Source of the DNA: Dendrophyllia cribrosa
Taxonomy: Eukaryota; Cnidaria; Anthozoa; Scleractinia; Dendrophylliidae
Assembly (NCBI GenBank): GCA_024195265.1
Contig: JAJLRJ010000005.1
Coordinates: 19,835,536 to 19,899,535 of the forward strand
Direction of reading: 5' to 3'
Length of the DNA stretch: 64,000 nt
In this document: positions 32,019-39,753 of the stretch, in pieces
Position numbering within the stretch: the first letter of the stretch is position 1
Layout: every line of letters starts with the position of its first letter
Program-made: the position numbers and the translations under genes
The notes under the pieces: model-generated
Seen by the model: only the letters and a program-made list of their open reading frames with translations
Database searches by the model: none
What the model was told of the DNA's origin: nothing

Positions 32019-33283
32019 ATGGCTTTTCGATCGAGTGAATATTTACTATACAAAGAAATGAATTAGTACGCTTCCAGCTGGATAATGTAATCACAGAACC
32101 AGCTCTTAATCAACACCAAACTAAAAATGGTTATAAATTTACAATTAATGACAGATCGGCATTTTACGATTGGTAAAATGCTTATTTTGAAGTACAATTT
32201 CAACTTCAGAAATTAGCAGATGGAACGAGATATAACGCTGAAAGAATAACCGTAATCAACGGTGCTAATTCCCTGATTTAGCATATGACGATTAAATCAG
32301 CTGGAAAGATTGTCTATGATACTAACAATCTACATAAAGTTACTTTCACTAAAAATTTGTTAGAATACTCTGATGACTTCAGCAGATCAGTAGCTAAGAA
32401 CAGTTTATGGTATTTAGATACTGATGCAACAACAGCTAATACTAATACAGGATTTGAAGCTCGACGAGTGATTACTCGAAATCTTCAAAACACTAATACG
32501 ATTATTCCTTTGAATCGTTTTTCCTTTTTCGAAGAGTTGGAAGATAAGATGCTTGTACCTATGCAGCTTCAATTTGAGATTGCACTTCAAGATGATGGGG
32601 AATTAATTCATATGGCAAATGGTGTTGATGAGGGAAGAGTTATCGTGAATAGGTTTTTGCTTTGGGTCCCTAGATTAACACCCAAAGATTCTCTTTATGA
32701 CAAATTTGTCAGTTCATTTCTGAAAGAAACGCAATGGAAATATTTAAGGGAAGAGTATCGTCAATCAGCTCCTATACAGTCATCAGGATTTTTCCAAATA
32801 AATCCAAGTATTGATAATGTTAAACATGTTTTTGTTTATCTTAAAAGAACCGACCCACCCAATAATGATCCTGCAGAAGATAACCCTTATCTTATGGACA
32901 CTTTCAAGCTGAATGCGGCAAATAATAACTCATCTTTATCGACTTGTCGATTAGAGTATGGCAATGGGGTTTTTTACCCGGAAACAGAGTATGACAATGA
33001 AAGCAAAGTAAGAATATTCCAGGATGTTATGGCTTATGCAATGAGGAAAAATGACTACAACACTGGAACACAATTGAATTTAGCTAATTTCGATTCTCTT
33101 TATGGATTGATTTATTTCAATCTGACTTATCAAACTGAAAAACCAACAAGAGATCCCAAGCAGTTGGTATTCAGGTATAGATTGAGCGCGAATGCAACTG
33201 CAAACTTTAATGTACATGCCATAGTTCTCTATGAAGAAGAAGTGAAAATTGATAAAATTGGAAATGCATTGGTTATTGTATAA
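32019..33283 (+). pseudogene. Major capsid protein (double jelly-roll, hexon-like), broken near its N-terminus
   Basis: The gene starts at tataaaATG (32019). The frame changes within about 25 bases (around 32042-32044), and two in-frame stops follow, TAA at 32174-32176 and TAG at 32279-32281. From 32285 the remaining 332 codons are open and carry phrases typical of the Polinton hexon-like capsid, such as SAGKIVYDTNNLHKVT, EYSDDFSRSVAKNSLWYLDT, GTQLNLANFDSLYGLIYFNL and the C-terminal NFNVHAIVLYEEE strand. Full length would be about 420 codons, as usual for Polintons. With the N-terminal strands interrupted, this copy cannot make capsids unless the breaks are assembly errors. Confidence 0.9.
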
Positions 33284-33304
33284 TTTAAAAAATATGTTAT
33301 TAAA

Positions 33305-34627
33305 ATGACAACATATCATCCATACAAAGTTAATTTATCTCAAGGGCAAGGGCAAAAACTTGCAAGAGCATATAAAACAAACAGCCCTCTCACACTTAGG
33401 TTGGATAATAGCCAAACAAGTGGAAATCATGAATTGATGCTTACATCCAATCAAATTAAAAGAATCGCTAAAGCTAGGGCACTTGGCAATGGCGTAGAAA
33501 TAAAAATATCAAAATCACAAATCCGCAAAGTAATGAGAGAAGGAGGTAGTTTATTTTCAGCTATAGTGCCATTAGCTAAATCACTTGCGCCAACCCTGGT
33601 TAAAACACTTGGGTTATCAACACTTGCTGGTTTAGCGAGTGAAGGAGCAAGTCAAGTAGTTAAAAAGATAAGCGGAAGTGGGCAGCAAAGTGGCGGCCAG
33701 ATTGGTGGCTTTCTCATTCCGCAAAATAAAATCAATCAACTAATTGCATATAAAAGTTTGCTGACGGCTAAGCAGAGGCAAGATATTCAGAATGCCCTTC
33801 AAACGGGAGGACAAGTAGTTGTGATGCCAACTGAAAGACAATCTGGAGGAGCATTAGGAACTATTTTAGCAAGTATTGGTATTCCACTGGTTATTGATGC
33901 AGTTAAAAATATGTTTGGAAAAGGCGGCCAACCTTCTGGCCGCGGGGCACCAAGAGTTGGCCGGCCAAAAGGAAAAGGGGCGCCAAGATTGGGTGCGGCC
34001 CCAAGGGGGTCGTATCCATACCAACCTCCTCCATTCTTTGGCAACTGGGGAAGAAATACAGTTGGAATGGGAAAAAGTAAAAAAAAAAAATGGAAAAAGA
34101 GCGAAACGGACAAAACAGGGAAAGGGACTTCTGTTAGGGCCAAGCAGCCCGTTCAACAAGGTCCCAATCCTAGGAGCAATATTCTGAGACCCAAATTTGT
34201 AATTAAACCGCTGAGTAATATTGATCTGTTGAATTGGATAAAATATCTCAAGATTCCAAATTTCAAAGGAATATATGTAAGGGATGAAGCTATGCCCAGA
34301 AAACACAGCCCATGCATCTTGAATCTTGATTCGCTTAAAAATGCAGGAACTCATTGGGTTTGCTGCGCCCCATCGCATGATAAAAAGTTTATATGGTATT
34401 TTGATAGTTTTGGCATGGGTTATCCCCTCGAATTCACAAGCGCTGGGAAACAAATAATTTATAACACAACTCAATATCAAAACATAAGCAGTGTTCTTTG
34501 CGGTTATTATTGCCTTTATTTCCTTCATCAATGGGCAATGAAAAAAGATTATTATGATATCTTAAAACCCCTAAGTTTAACTGACACAATGTTCAATGAG
34601 AAGTTTATTAAAGAATATTTCAAATAA
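33305..34627 (+). CDS. PRO: pVI-like minor capsid region fused to adenoviral-type maturation protease
   Basis: This intact 440-residue protein has two parts. Residues about 1-240 (YKVNLSQGQGQKLARAYKTN, LTLRL, NHELMLTSNQIKRIAKAR) match the separate capsid-associated protein seen in cnidarian Polintons, with a hydrophobic stretch and several Gly-Gly sites. A Pro/Gly/Lys linker follows. Residues about 300-440 form a C48/adenain-type cysteine protease: THWVCC (His), WYFDSFG (Asp), QYQNISSVLCGYYCLYFL (Gln and Cys). In related elements these are usually two genes, so this is a fusion or loss of an intervening stop. The protease would cleave capsid precursors, perhaps including its own N-terminal half. 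The start context is attaaaATG. Confidence 0.88.
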   Translation: MTTYHPYKVNLSQGQGQKLARAYKTNSPLTLRLDNSQTSGNHELMLTSNQIKRIAKARALGNGVEIKISKSQIRKVMREGGSLFSAIVPLAKSLAPTLVKTLGLSTLAGLASEGASQVVKKISGSGQQSGGQIGGFLIPQNKINQLIAYKSLLTAKQRQDIQNALQTGGQVVVMPTERQSGGALGTILASIGIPLVIDAVKNMFGKGGQPSGRGAPRVGRPKGKGAPRLGAAPRGSYPYQPPPFFGNWGRNTVGMGKSKKKKWKKSETDKTGKGTSVRAKQPVQQGPNPRSNILRPKFVIKPLSNIDLLNWIKYLKIPNFKGIYVRDEAMPRKHSPCILNLDSLKNAGTHWVCCAPSHDKKFIWYFDSFGMGYPLEFTSAGKQIIYNTTQYQNISSVLCGYYCLYFLHQWAMKKDYYDILKPLSLTDTMFNEKFIKEYFK

Positions 34628-34629
34628 AA

Positions 34630-34788
34630 ATGGAAACATATTGTGTCAAAGAAAAAAGAGTTACTGGATGCGTTGGGCCAGCTGGTACTATGACGGCTAA
34701 AAATGGAAGGCCAATGTTTTTCTGCCATTGCGCTTCATGCGGAATTAAAAAAACTAGATTCGTGAAACAAGGGAACTCGGGAAACTGA
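34630..34788 (+). CDS. Tiny zinc-ribbon-like Polinton protein
   Basis: This 52-residue frame starts two bases after the protease stop in the aaaaATG context. It reads METYCVKEKRVTGCVGPAG, TAKNGRPMFFCHCASCGIKK. The NGRPM-x-F/C-C-x-x-C-G pattern is that of the small zinc-ribbon proteins (DUF5679-like) found beside capsid genes in Polintons and giant viruses. The first knuckle appears changed (CVKE instead of CxxC), so zinc binding may be altered. It is too short to stand on its own, but its position and pattern support it. Confidence 0.65.
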   Translation: METYCVKEKRVTGCVGPAGTMTAKNGRPMFFCHCASCGIKKTRFVKQGNSGN

Positions 34789-34847
34789 ATCGGCCCTCAC
34801 AAGGTGGGGGCTGGTTCGACATAGCCGACAGTCATTCACTCGGTGAA

Positions 34848-35411
34848 ATGGCATTAAAAGGCGGCGTAAAAGGATTATATAATCTTGGCCGCATTGGATT
34901 ATCCAAAGCGGTTAAATCAGATTTTGCCAAACAAAGGATTAAAGGCGCGGTGAATAAATATCTTGATCAAGGATTGGACGCATTTACAAGTGACATTTCA
35001 AAGAAATTAGATCCCTTATCCGGTCGTGGGATTGATGCCCATGCTTTGATAGGAAAACTTCCAAGGCCTAAAGGAGGATTTACCCTTCCCGGGCATAATT
35101 ATACAGGACCTTATAACCCGCTCCACGAGCAAGTTAAGTTCGATCCAAACACTGGGAAGATTCTGGAAATTTATCAACAACCGACAGGGCCAACAGATGC
35201 AGTTGCTATGCAACATGACGTTGATTATTCAGTCTGTGCAAATAAACCAGATCCACGTAAATGTAAAAATAAAGCCGATAGAAAAATGGTTGCCGCTTTG
35301 GATGAGATTCCATGGAAACAAAGGCAGTGGGTACATGCGTTAGCTAGAAATGTGATAAATTCGAAACAGAAACTTGGCCTTGGCGTTTCAAAAAACGGCA
35401 GAAGGTTTTGA
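34848..35411 (+). CDS. Minor capsid protein with parvovirus VP1u-type phospholipase A2 domain
   Basis: This 187-residue protein has an N-terminal amphipathic helical part. The PLA2 domain carries the calcium loop LPGHNYTGPYNPL (about residues 81-93) and the catalytic His-Asp pair QHDVDYS (about 124-130), followed by a helix with ADRKMVAAL. This is the VP1u-like phospholipase used by parvoviruses, and found in Polintons/adintoviruses, to breach endosomal membranes; here it would be a virion component. The frame is also open upstream to about 34780, without an ATG. It overlaps the integrase frame by 4 bp. Confidence 0.85.
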   Translation: MALKGGVKGLYNLGRIGLSKAVKSDFAKQRIKGAVNKYLDQGLDAFTSDISKKLDPLSGRGIDAHALIGKLPRPKGGFTLPGHNYTGPYNPLHEQVKFDPNTGKILEIYQQPTGPTDAVAMQHDVDYSVCANKPDPRKCKNKADRKMVAALDEIPWKQRQWVHALARNVINSKQKLGLGVSKNGRRF

Positions 35412-36358
35412 GTACTGATTGGGCTCGAAACCTAAGTGAAGAATTACATAAACCAATAAGGCGCCGCTTTCCAAAGAGAAGAGTGATGTCATATGGAATC
35501 GATAAGATCTGGGCAGCTGATTTAGTCGAGATGGGGAAATATTCTAAGTGGAACAAAGGAATCAAATATCTCCTGATGGTGATCGATGTTTTCTCAAAAT
35601 ATGGTTGGATTCGGCCATTAAAAGACAAGCGAGGACAATCAGTTGCGGATGCTTTTAAAGATATATTTAAAACGCAGCCGCAACCGCAAATGCTTTGGAC
35701 CGATAAAGGCCGGGAATTTTTCAACGGAACAATGAAGGAGCTGCTGGATCAGCATGGTATAACTTTGTATACGACGGAGAACGAAGAAAAATCATCTGTT
35801 GCCGAGCGCTGGAACAAGACGATGAAACAAAAACTCTGGAAGCTTTTTTCGGCTAACAATAATACAGTTTACTTTGACAAACTAGACAGGTTAGTCGATG
35901 AATATAATCACACTTATCATTCAAGCATTGCCATGTCTCCCGCAGAGACGAGTTTAATTAAAAATGAACCCAAGGTTTTCGCCAATTTATATGGAGATTT
36001 AATTTATGCTAAACACGTCCCAGCAAAATTTAAAATCGGTGATAGAGTTAGAATTTCAAAATATAAACGAAAGATATTCGATAAAGGTTTCACGCCGAAC
36101 TGGACAGAAGAGATATTTGTAATTGACGAAATATTGAACACAAATCCTGTAACGTATAAATTAGTTGATTTGCAAGGAGAATCGGTCAAAGGAAGCTTGT
36201 ATCAACAGGAAATTCAGAGGACCACACAAACTGTATTTCGAATTGATAAAGTGATTCGCCGTGATAATAAGCGAAAACTCGCGCTTGTAAAGTGGAAAGA
36301 ATATCCTGATAAATTCAATTCTTGGGTTCCGTTGAGGGATGTTCAAAATCTCTCCTAA
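35408..36358 (+). CDS. INT: Retroviral-type integrase with C-terminal chromodomain
   Basis: This 316-residue rve-family integrase has catalytic residues in IWAADLV (Asp), LWTDKGREFF (Asp) and EEKSSVAERWNKTMK (Glu), with the usual spacing. An SH3-like DNA-binding region follows (KFKIGDRVRIS). The C-terminal chromodomain is FRIDKVIRRDNKRKLALVKW plus EYPDKFNSWVPL, a module that guides integration to chromatin. The frame begins at a TTG overlapping the PLA2 stop, with no ATG there. Either the start has mutated, the protein starts at the next Met (MSYGID), or it is made by coupled translation. It cuts and joins the 6-bp-staggered target. Confidence 0.92.
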   Translation: MSTDWARNLSEELHKPIRRRFPKRRVMSYGIDKIWAADLVEMGKYSKWNKGIKYLLMVIDVFSKYGWIRPLKDKRGQSVADAFKDIFKTQPQPQMLWTDKGREFFNGTMKELLDQHGITLYTTENEEKSSVAERWNKTMKQKLWKLFSANNNTVYFDKLDRLVDEYNHTYHSSIAMSPAETSLIKNEPKVFANLYGDLIYAKHVPAKFKIGDRVRISKYKRKIFDKGFTPNWTEEIFVIDEILNTNPVTYKLVDLQGESVKGSLYQQEIQRTTQTVFRIDKVIRRDNKRKLALVKWKEYPDKFNSWVPLRDVQNLS

Positions 36359-36422
36359 TAGAATAACAAGTTCTGCATACGGGCATTATAAAATCCAAAA
36401 GTAAATGCAGCCAAGTTCCATT

Positions 36423-36821
36423 TCAATGTCCAATTGAATGTTCCGATCGCATGGGATATGGCGAAGCTTTCTGCAAACGCGTCCCTCTTCTTTTCAGCTT
36501 GAATGAATGTTTCTGCATCGTTTTTGCAGTATTTTTGTCAGTCATCTTCTTAATTTCATCCTGTAGAAAGCGTCGAGAATTTTCATTTTTGATGGCTACT
36601 CGACATTGACGAATGGTTTCCTCAATCATATCAAACTCTGCTTCACATTCCCCCAGGTTTTTAGCATTAAGATCGTTAAAAAAAGCTTGAAGATCCATTT
36701 CAATAGTAGTCTTCAAATGCTGCATCGTATATTCTTTAGCATCTGATATGTTGTTACAAACATTTTCATATCTTTGATCCAACTGTTTCAAAGAGAGAGG
36801 CATCTTCACTCGTAACTTCAC
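36423..36821 (-). CDS. Small coiled-coil hypothetical Polinton protein
   Basis: This 132-residue leftward frame lies between the integrase and the right terminal repeat. It is rich in charged helices (LKQLDQRYENVCNNISDAKE, EEIRQC-type heptads) and ends basic. A second start at MPLSLKQL (about residue 7) is possible. I find no motif of a named family. Its stop lies 64 bp from the integrase stop, so the two genes converge. Confidence 0.5.
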   Translation of the reverse strand: MKLRVKMPLSLKQLDQRYENVCNNISDAKEYTMQHLKTTIEMDLQAFFNDLNAKNLGECEAEFDMIEETIRQCRVAIKNENSRRFLQDEIKKMTDKNTAKTMQKHSFKLKRRGTRLQKASPYPMRSEHSIGH

Positions 36822-36937
36822 AAATGAATCTGCTTTTCACTGAAAAATTTCACAAATATGAAGCTAAAATTTGAAGTCGGTGATTGGTTGAAAAAATCAC
36901 GCGACTATCATATGATATCGCAAGACAGCGCAAGATT

Positions 36938-36981
36938 CCAAGGTCAAATAAATAACACTTTTTGGCGTTATTTGACCTTGG
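36938..36981. repeat. Hairpin of ccaaggtcaaataa and complement
   Basis: Arms ccaaggtcaaataa and ttatttgaccttgg face each other across about 16 bases, with a third related atttgaccttg at about 37030. It lies between the last Polinton gene and the right terminal repeat and could be a terminator-like or MITE remnant structure. Confidence 0.6.
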
Positions 36982-37051
36982 GGCTACTGCTAATATTTAA
37001 CGATACCTAGAAATAACACGTTTTTGTGTGATTTGACCTTGAGGGTGGTAT

Positions 37052-37283
37052 GGCTGGATTTGAGCTGTTTTTAAGATCGTTAAGAGTTAGCGGAGATTGA
37101 TTGGCGCTAAATGAAGGCGGAAATTGGAAACCGCTAGATTGGCTAGATTGGAGCGGTGGTGATTCAATATCGCTTAAAGTTGACGGTGGTGACGGTGGTG
37201 CCCCAGAGTGCCACGCGCTAAATTGGAGCGATGGTGATTGCCTGAAATTACCGTGGTGCCCCAGAGTGCCCCCTATAACTACT
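37052..37283. repeat. Right terminal inverted repeat of the Polinton (232 bp)
   Basis: It is the inverse complement of 19986-20313 apart from the 96-bp expansion in the left arm and a few substitutions. It ends ccccctataactact, directly followed by the aaggat duplication. Confidence 0.95.
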
Positions 37284-37369
37284 AAGGATGGTTGGACTGT
37301 CAAGCTTTAATATAGAATGCAAAATCTGATTGCGCAATTGCATGACGTCCGGATGTACGTTAAAAGGAA

Positions 37370-37681
37370 ATGAAAGAATATCTAATGGCAAAAAAAGCTC
37401 CCAATAAGAAGCACGATGATGATCGTTTTCTGTCTCGTTCAGAAATGTGTGTCGATTCAAGAGGTATTTCCGAGCTCTTTGATTCACTGCAATGCACCGA
37501 CTTAATAGAAAGCCACCTCGACTCCATCCGTTTGTCACACAAAAATCTAGCCAAGGTTGGCCTTTTTGATTTGGACAAACATACTGGGTATACGCCCAGC
37601 GTAGCCCCACTTATTAAATCATATGGCGAATTCTGGCACACGGAAATAGCAATCCAGTATTACACCAAAAGCGGCATGTAA
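37370..37681 (+). CDS. Unidentified 103-residue open frame in the intron
   Basis: The frame starts at an ATG and has ordinary amino-acid composition (DDDRFLSRSEMCVDSRG, LDSIRLSHKNLAKVGLFDLD) without low complexity. I recognise no family. It lies 80 bp beyond the Polinton target duplication and is not part of that element. It could be a decayed gene fragment or chance. Confidence 0.2.
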   Translation: MKEYLMAKKAPNKKHDDDRFLSRSEMCVDSRGISELFDSLQCTDLIESHLDSIRLSHKNLAKVGLFDLDKHTGYTPSVAPLIKSYGEFWHTEIAIQYYTKSGM

Positions 37682-38724
37682 AAAACAACGCCCATTCAGG
37701 CCGGCAAAATCTGGGCACCGTTCCTGGGCACGGGCATTTCCCGCCTTTTACCACCCATGTTTCCCTACGATCCCGTGGACAAAATGGCAGGCCCAAACTG
37801 GAGGAACGAAAGAACGATTCCTTCAATGCCTTTAACACACTTTACAAATGGCGGACTATAAACTGTTTTTATCGCAGTCCAAGCCTCATGGCTCGATTGT
37901 AAACATGCTTGGTCCAGGGCACCGTGACGTCTGAACAACGCCCATTACGACGTATGCGGTAATCACTTACGTATGCCTTTATTTACCTAAGACCGGCTAT
38001 ACAACTTATAATTGTTCTTGCCGAAAGAGCTTACGCCGGTATTGGATTTTTATCCAAGATACTGGTCTTGTTTTCAAGCGGAGCGGAAGGGTTGCCCAAA
38101 TACTTAATTTAAGTCAGTAAAGACGACAGATGATGGCATCATATGTGGTAAAATGTTCGGGGCTGCCCCTCCCCCACCCTTTTTACGCCCGAACGGCTTT
38201 ATACATATGTATTCTGTTGTATTTTCTATTAAAGTGAAGACCCTGAAAATTGCCTAAAAATAATCCTCTTGTATTTACCCTCTCATTCATTAGCATTCCG
38301 GTTATAACTTTTACCCCTGGCATCACAAATCTTCGTGAAATTATAGAATCGCGAATTTACAAAATCGTAGCTTTGACTCCGGTAATTAATTAATCGCACT
38401 CGAAAAAGACGCTCAAGAATTTGCGGTCAATTATCTCTAAGAAGGTCCCATCATATCGAGAGCCGGAAAGCTCGGTTACTAGAAGAATACAGGAAAGTAG
38501 CATCGCACTAGTACTTGGGTTTACCTAGTCTGATGTGTCAGCCTCAAATAGCTTTTGAATGATCCCCAAGGCGAAAAAAACCCGCCCTTTTTTTCATGCA
38601 ACTGGAGGCATTTTTGACAGATGCATTTAATATGTACCTTGACTATATTGCGCATGTCACAGTGACGTTTATAAATGTCATCCCACATGGAAATGGCAAC
38701 TTCGCTTTCAAAATGGCGGTGCGG

Positions 38725-38925
38725 GCGCAGAAACACCTGGACAAAGCGGCCAAAATACTCCAAGAATCAGAGACGTATTTTGTCACGTGGCACACTATGA
38801 AATGGCGCTGTTTTCGGAGATTATTTCCAGCGATTGCTAGCCGTGTTTGTTTTCTGGCATCTGAAACCGTTGTTCAAACGAAAAGAAGACATTCTGATCA
38901 TGCTTTACGCGACAAAATACGCCAG
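38725..38925 (+). repeat. Dispersed repeat shared with 46010-46180 (inverted)
   Basis: Stretches such as gccgtgtttg, catctgaaaccgt, gttcaaacga and gaagacatt recur in the same order on the minus strand at about 46010-46180. The copies are diverged. The family is not identified. Confidence 0.65.
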
Positions 38926-39079
38926 AATATTTTTCGTATTTTAACAGCCTTGTCCAGAGGTCGGAGAGGACCCTAGGGTCGAGGTTGAGGAAATGGTCAA
39001 CTACAACTGTCAACTATAATTGTGTGTTGTTGTTCTTCAAGGAATCTATCTTTAACCCGAGACACGCCCTATCACGCGT

Positions 39080-39325
39080 TTGGTGGTTTCCGAGCATAGA
39101 GCTCGTCAATTTATGCAATTTTCGATACTGGCCAAGCGCAAATTTAGGCCATTTGCCGCTTTGAATGTTACGAGCTTTAAAAAATACAATTTAACGTATT
39201 TCCAAAAACTAAAGTCGTTTCATTTACTTATGACCCAAAATAGTTTGCTGGGTAAAGTTTGAGGGGGAACTTTTTTCCGACCCGAAATGCAGTGGACCGC
39301 TTTTACAGACACTGCCTCTTAAATA
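39080..39325 (+). repeat. Dispersed repeat, inverted copy of 18890-19140
   Basis: See the partner copy at 18890. The similarity ends near ctcttaa on one side and tttggtggtttcc on the other. The copies lie on either side of the Polinton in opposite orientation. Confidence 0.8.
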
Positions 39326-39469
39326 AGCTAAAAGAGAAAACGGTGGTTTCAAAGGCGTGAGAGGATGTGTCTCTTTAGCAGAGATATTTATACTGTGATT
39401 TTTCATAATATATCTTTGGGAACATCTTAAACGATAATTGCTTACACGAATGATAAAATTTCATTTCAG

Positions 39470-39753
39470 CCACTATGTATGGCAATGGCGTGTATTTTGC
39501 TCGAGATGCCTCTTATTCTACACAGCCAAAGTATTCTCCCCCCGATGGAAACGGAAACCGCTATATCTACCTTGCACATGTTCTTGTGGGTGAATACGCA
39601 AAAGGACGCCGGAGAATGTTAACTCCGCCACCCAAAGGGAGCGATGCTACAGATGCATACGACAGTGTTGTGGATCAAACCGCAAATCCAAGCATTTTTG
39701 TTGTGTTTTATGACAATCTTTGTTATCCCGATTATCTCATAACTTTTCAATGA
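39470..39753 (+). CDS. PARP14: PARP14-like gene, last exon: C-terminal half of the catalytic domain
   Basis: The exon follows tcatttcag and completes the codon split at 9188. It encodes ATMYGNGVYFARDASYS, with the catalytic Tyr, then YIYLAHVLVGEYAKGRR and the strand NPSIFVVFYDNLCYPDYLIT before the stop TGA at 39751. The third triad position (the Glu of poly-ADP-ribosylating PARPs) is the Ile in PSIFV, giving H-Y-I, the pattern of mono-ADP-ribosyltransferases. A candidate poly(A) signal aataaa lies about 310 bp downstream at 40064. Confidence 0.9.

Larger units (their letters stand above)
19986..37283. mobile_element. 17.3-kb Polinton/Maverick with virus-like gene set
   Basis: The element starts agtagttatagggggcac and ends with the exact complement. 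It has long terminal inverted repeats and is flanked by a perfect 6-bp duplication, aaggat, at 19980-19985 and 37284-37289. These are the hallmarks of Polinton/Maverick integration by a retroviral-type integrase. It encodes polymerase B, packaging ATPase, maturation protease, double-jelly-roll major capsid, penton-like minor capsid, PLA2 and integrase, so it belongs with the virion-forming branch (adintovirus-like). Several genes are broken, so this copy should not be able to make particles. It sits in the last intron of the PARP14-like gene, with polymerase transcribed against the host gene and capsid genes mostly along it. Confidence 0.95.
9189..39469 (+). other. Giant 30.3-kb last intron of the PARP14-like gene
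   Basis: The intron begins gtaagt and ends atttcag and is phase 1 at both sides, so it separates the His and the Tyr of the catalytic triad. It contains a hAT-type MITE, a nested foldback, a compact Polinton-like element and a 17.3-kb Polinton, which together make up well over two thirds of its length. The exons on both sides are undamaged, which suggests that the gene may still be spliced. Confidence 0.85.
37290..39469. other. Intron sequence downstream of the Polinton
   Basis: It contains an open frame at 37370-37681 that I cannot identify, a dispersed repeat at about 38725-38925 (shared inverted with about 46010-46180) and the repeat at 39080-39325. No exon of the PARP14-like gene is missing here, since the catalytic domain joins directly from 9188 to 39470. 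Confidence 0.6.

Noticed and set aside
33799..34531. Minus-strand frames up to 221 codons opposite the protease gene
   Set aside because: The plus strand carries the conserved protease with catalytic motifs; the minus frames show no motif.
38596..38976. 126-codon plus-strand frame
   Set aside because: It overlaps a dispersed repeat also seen at about 46010-46180, and the frame is not kept in that copy.
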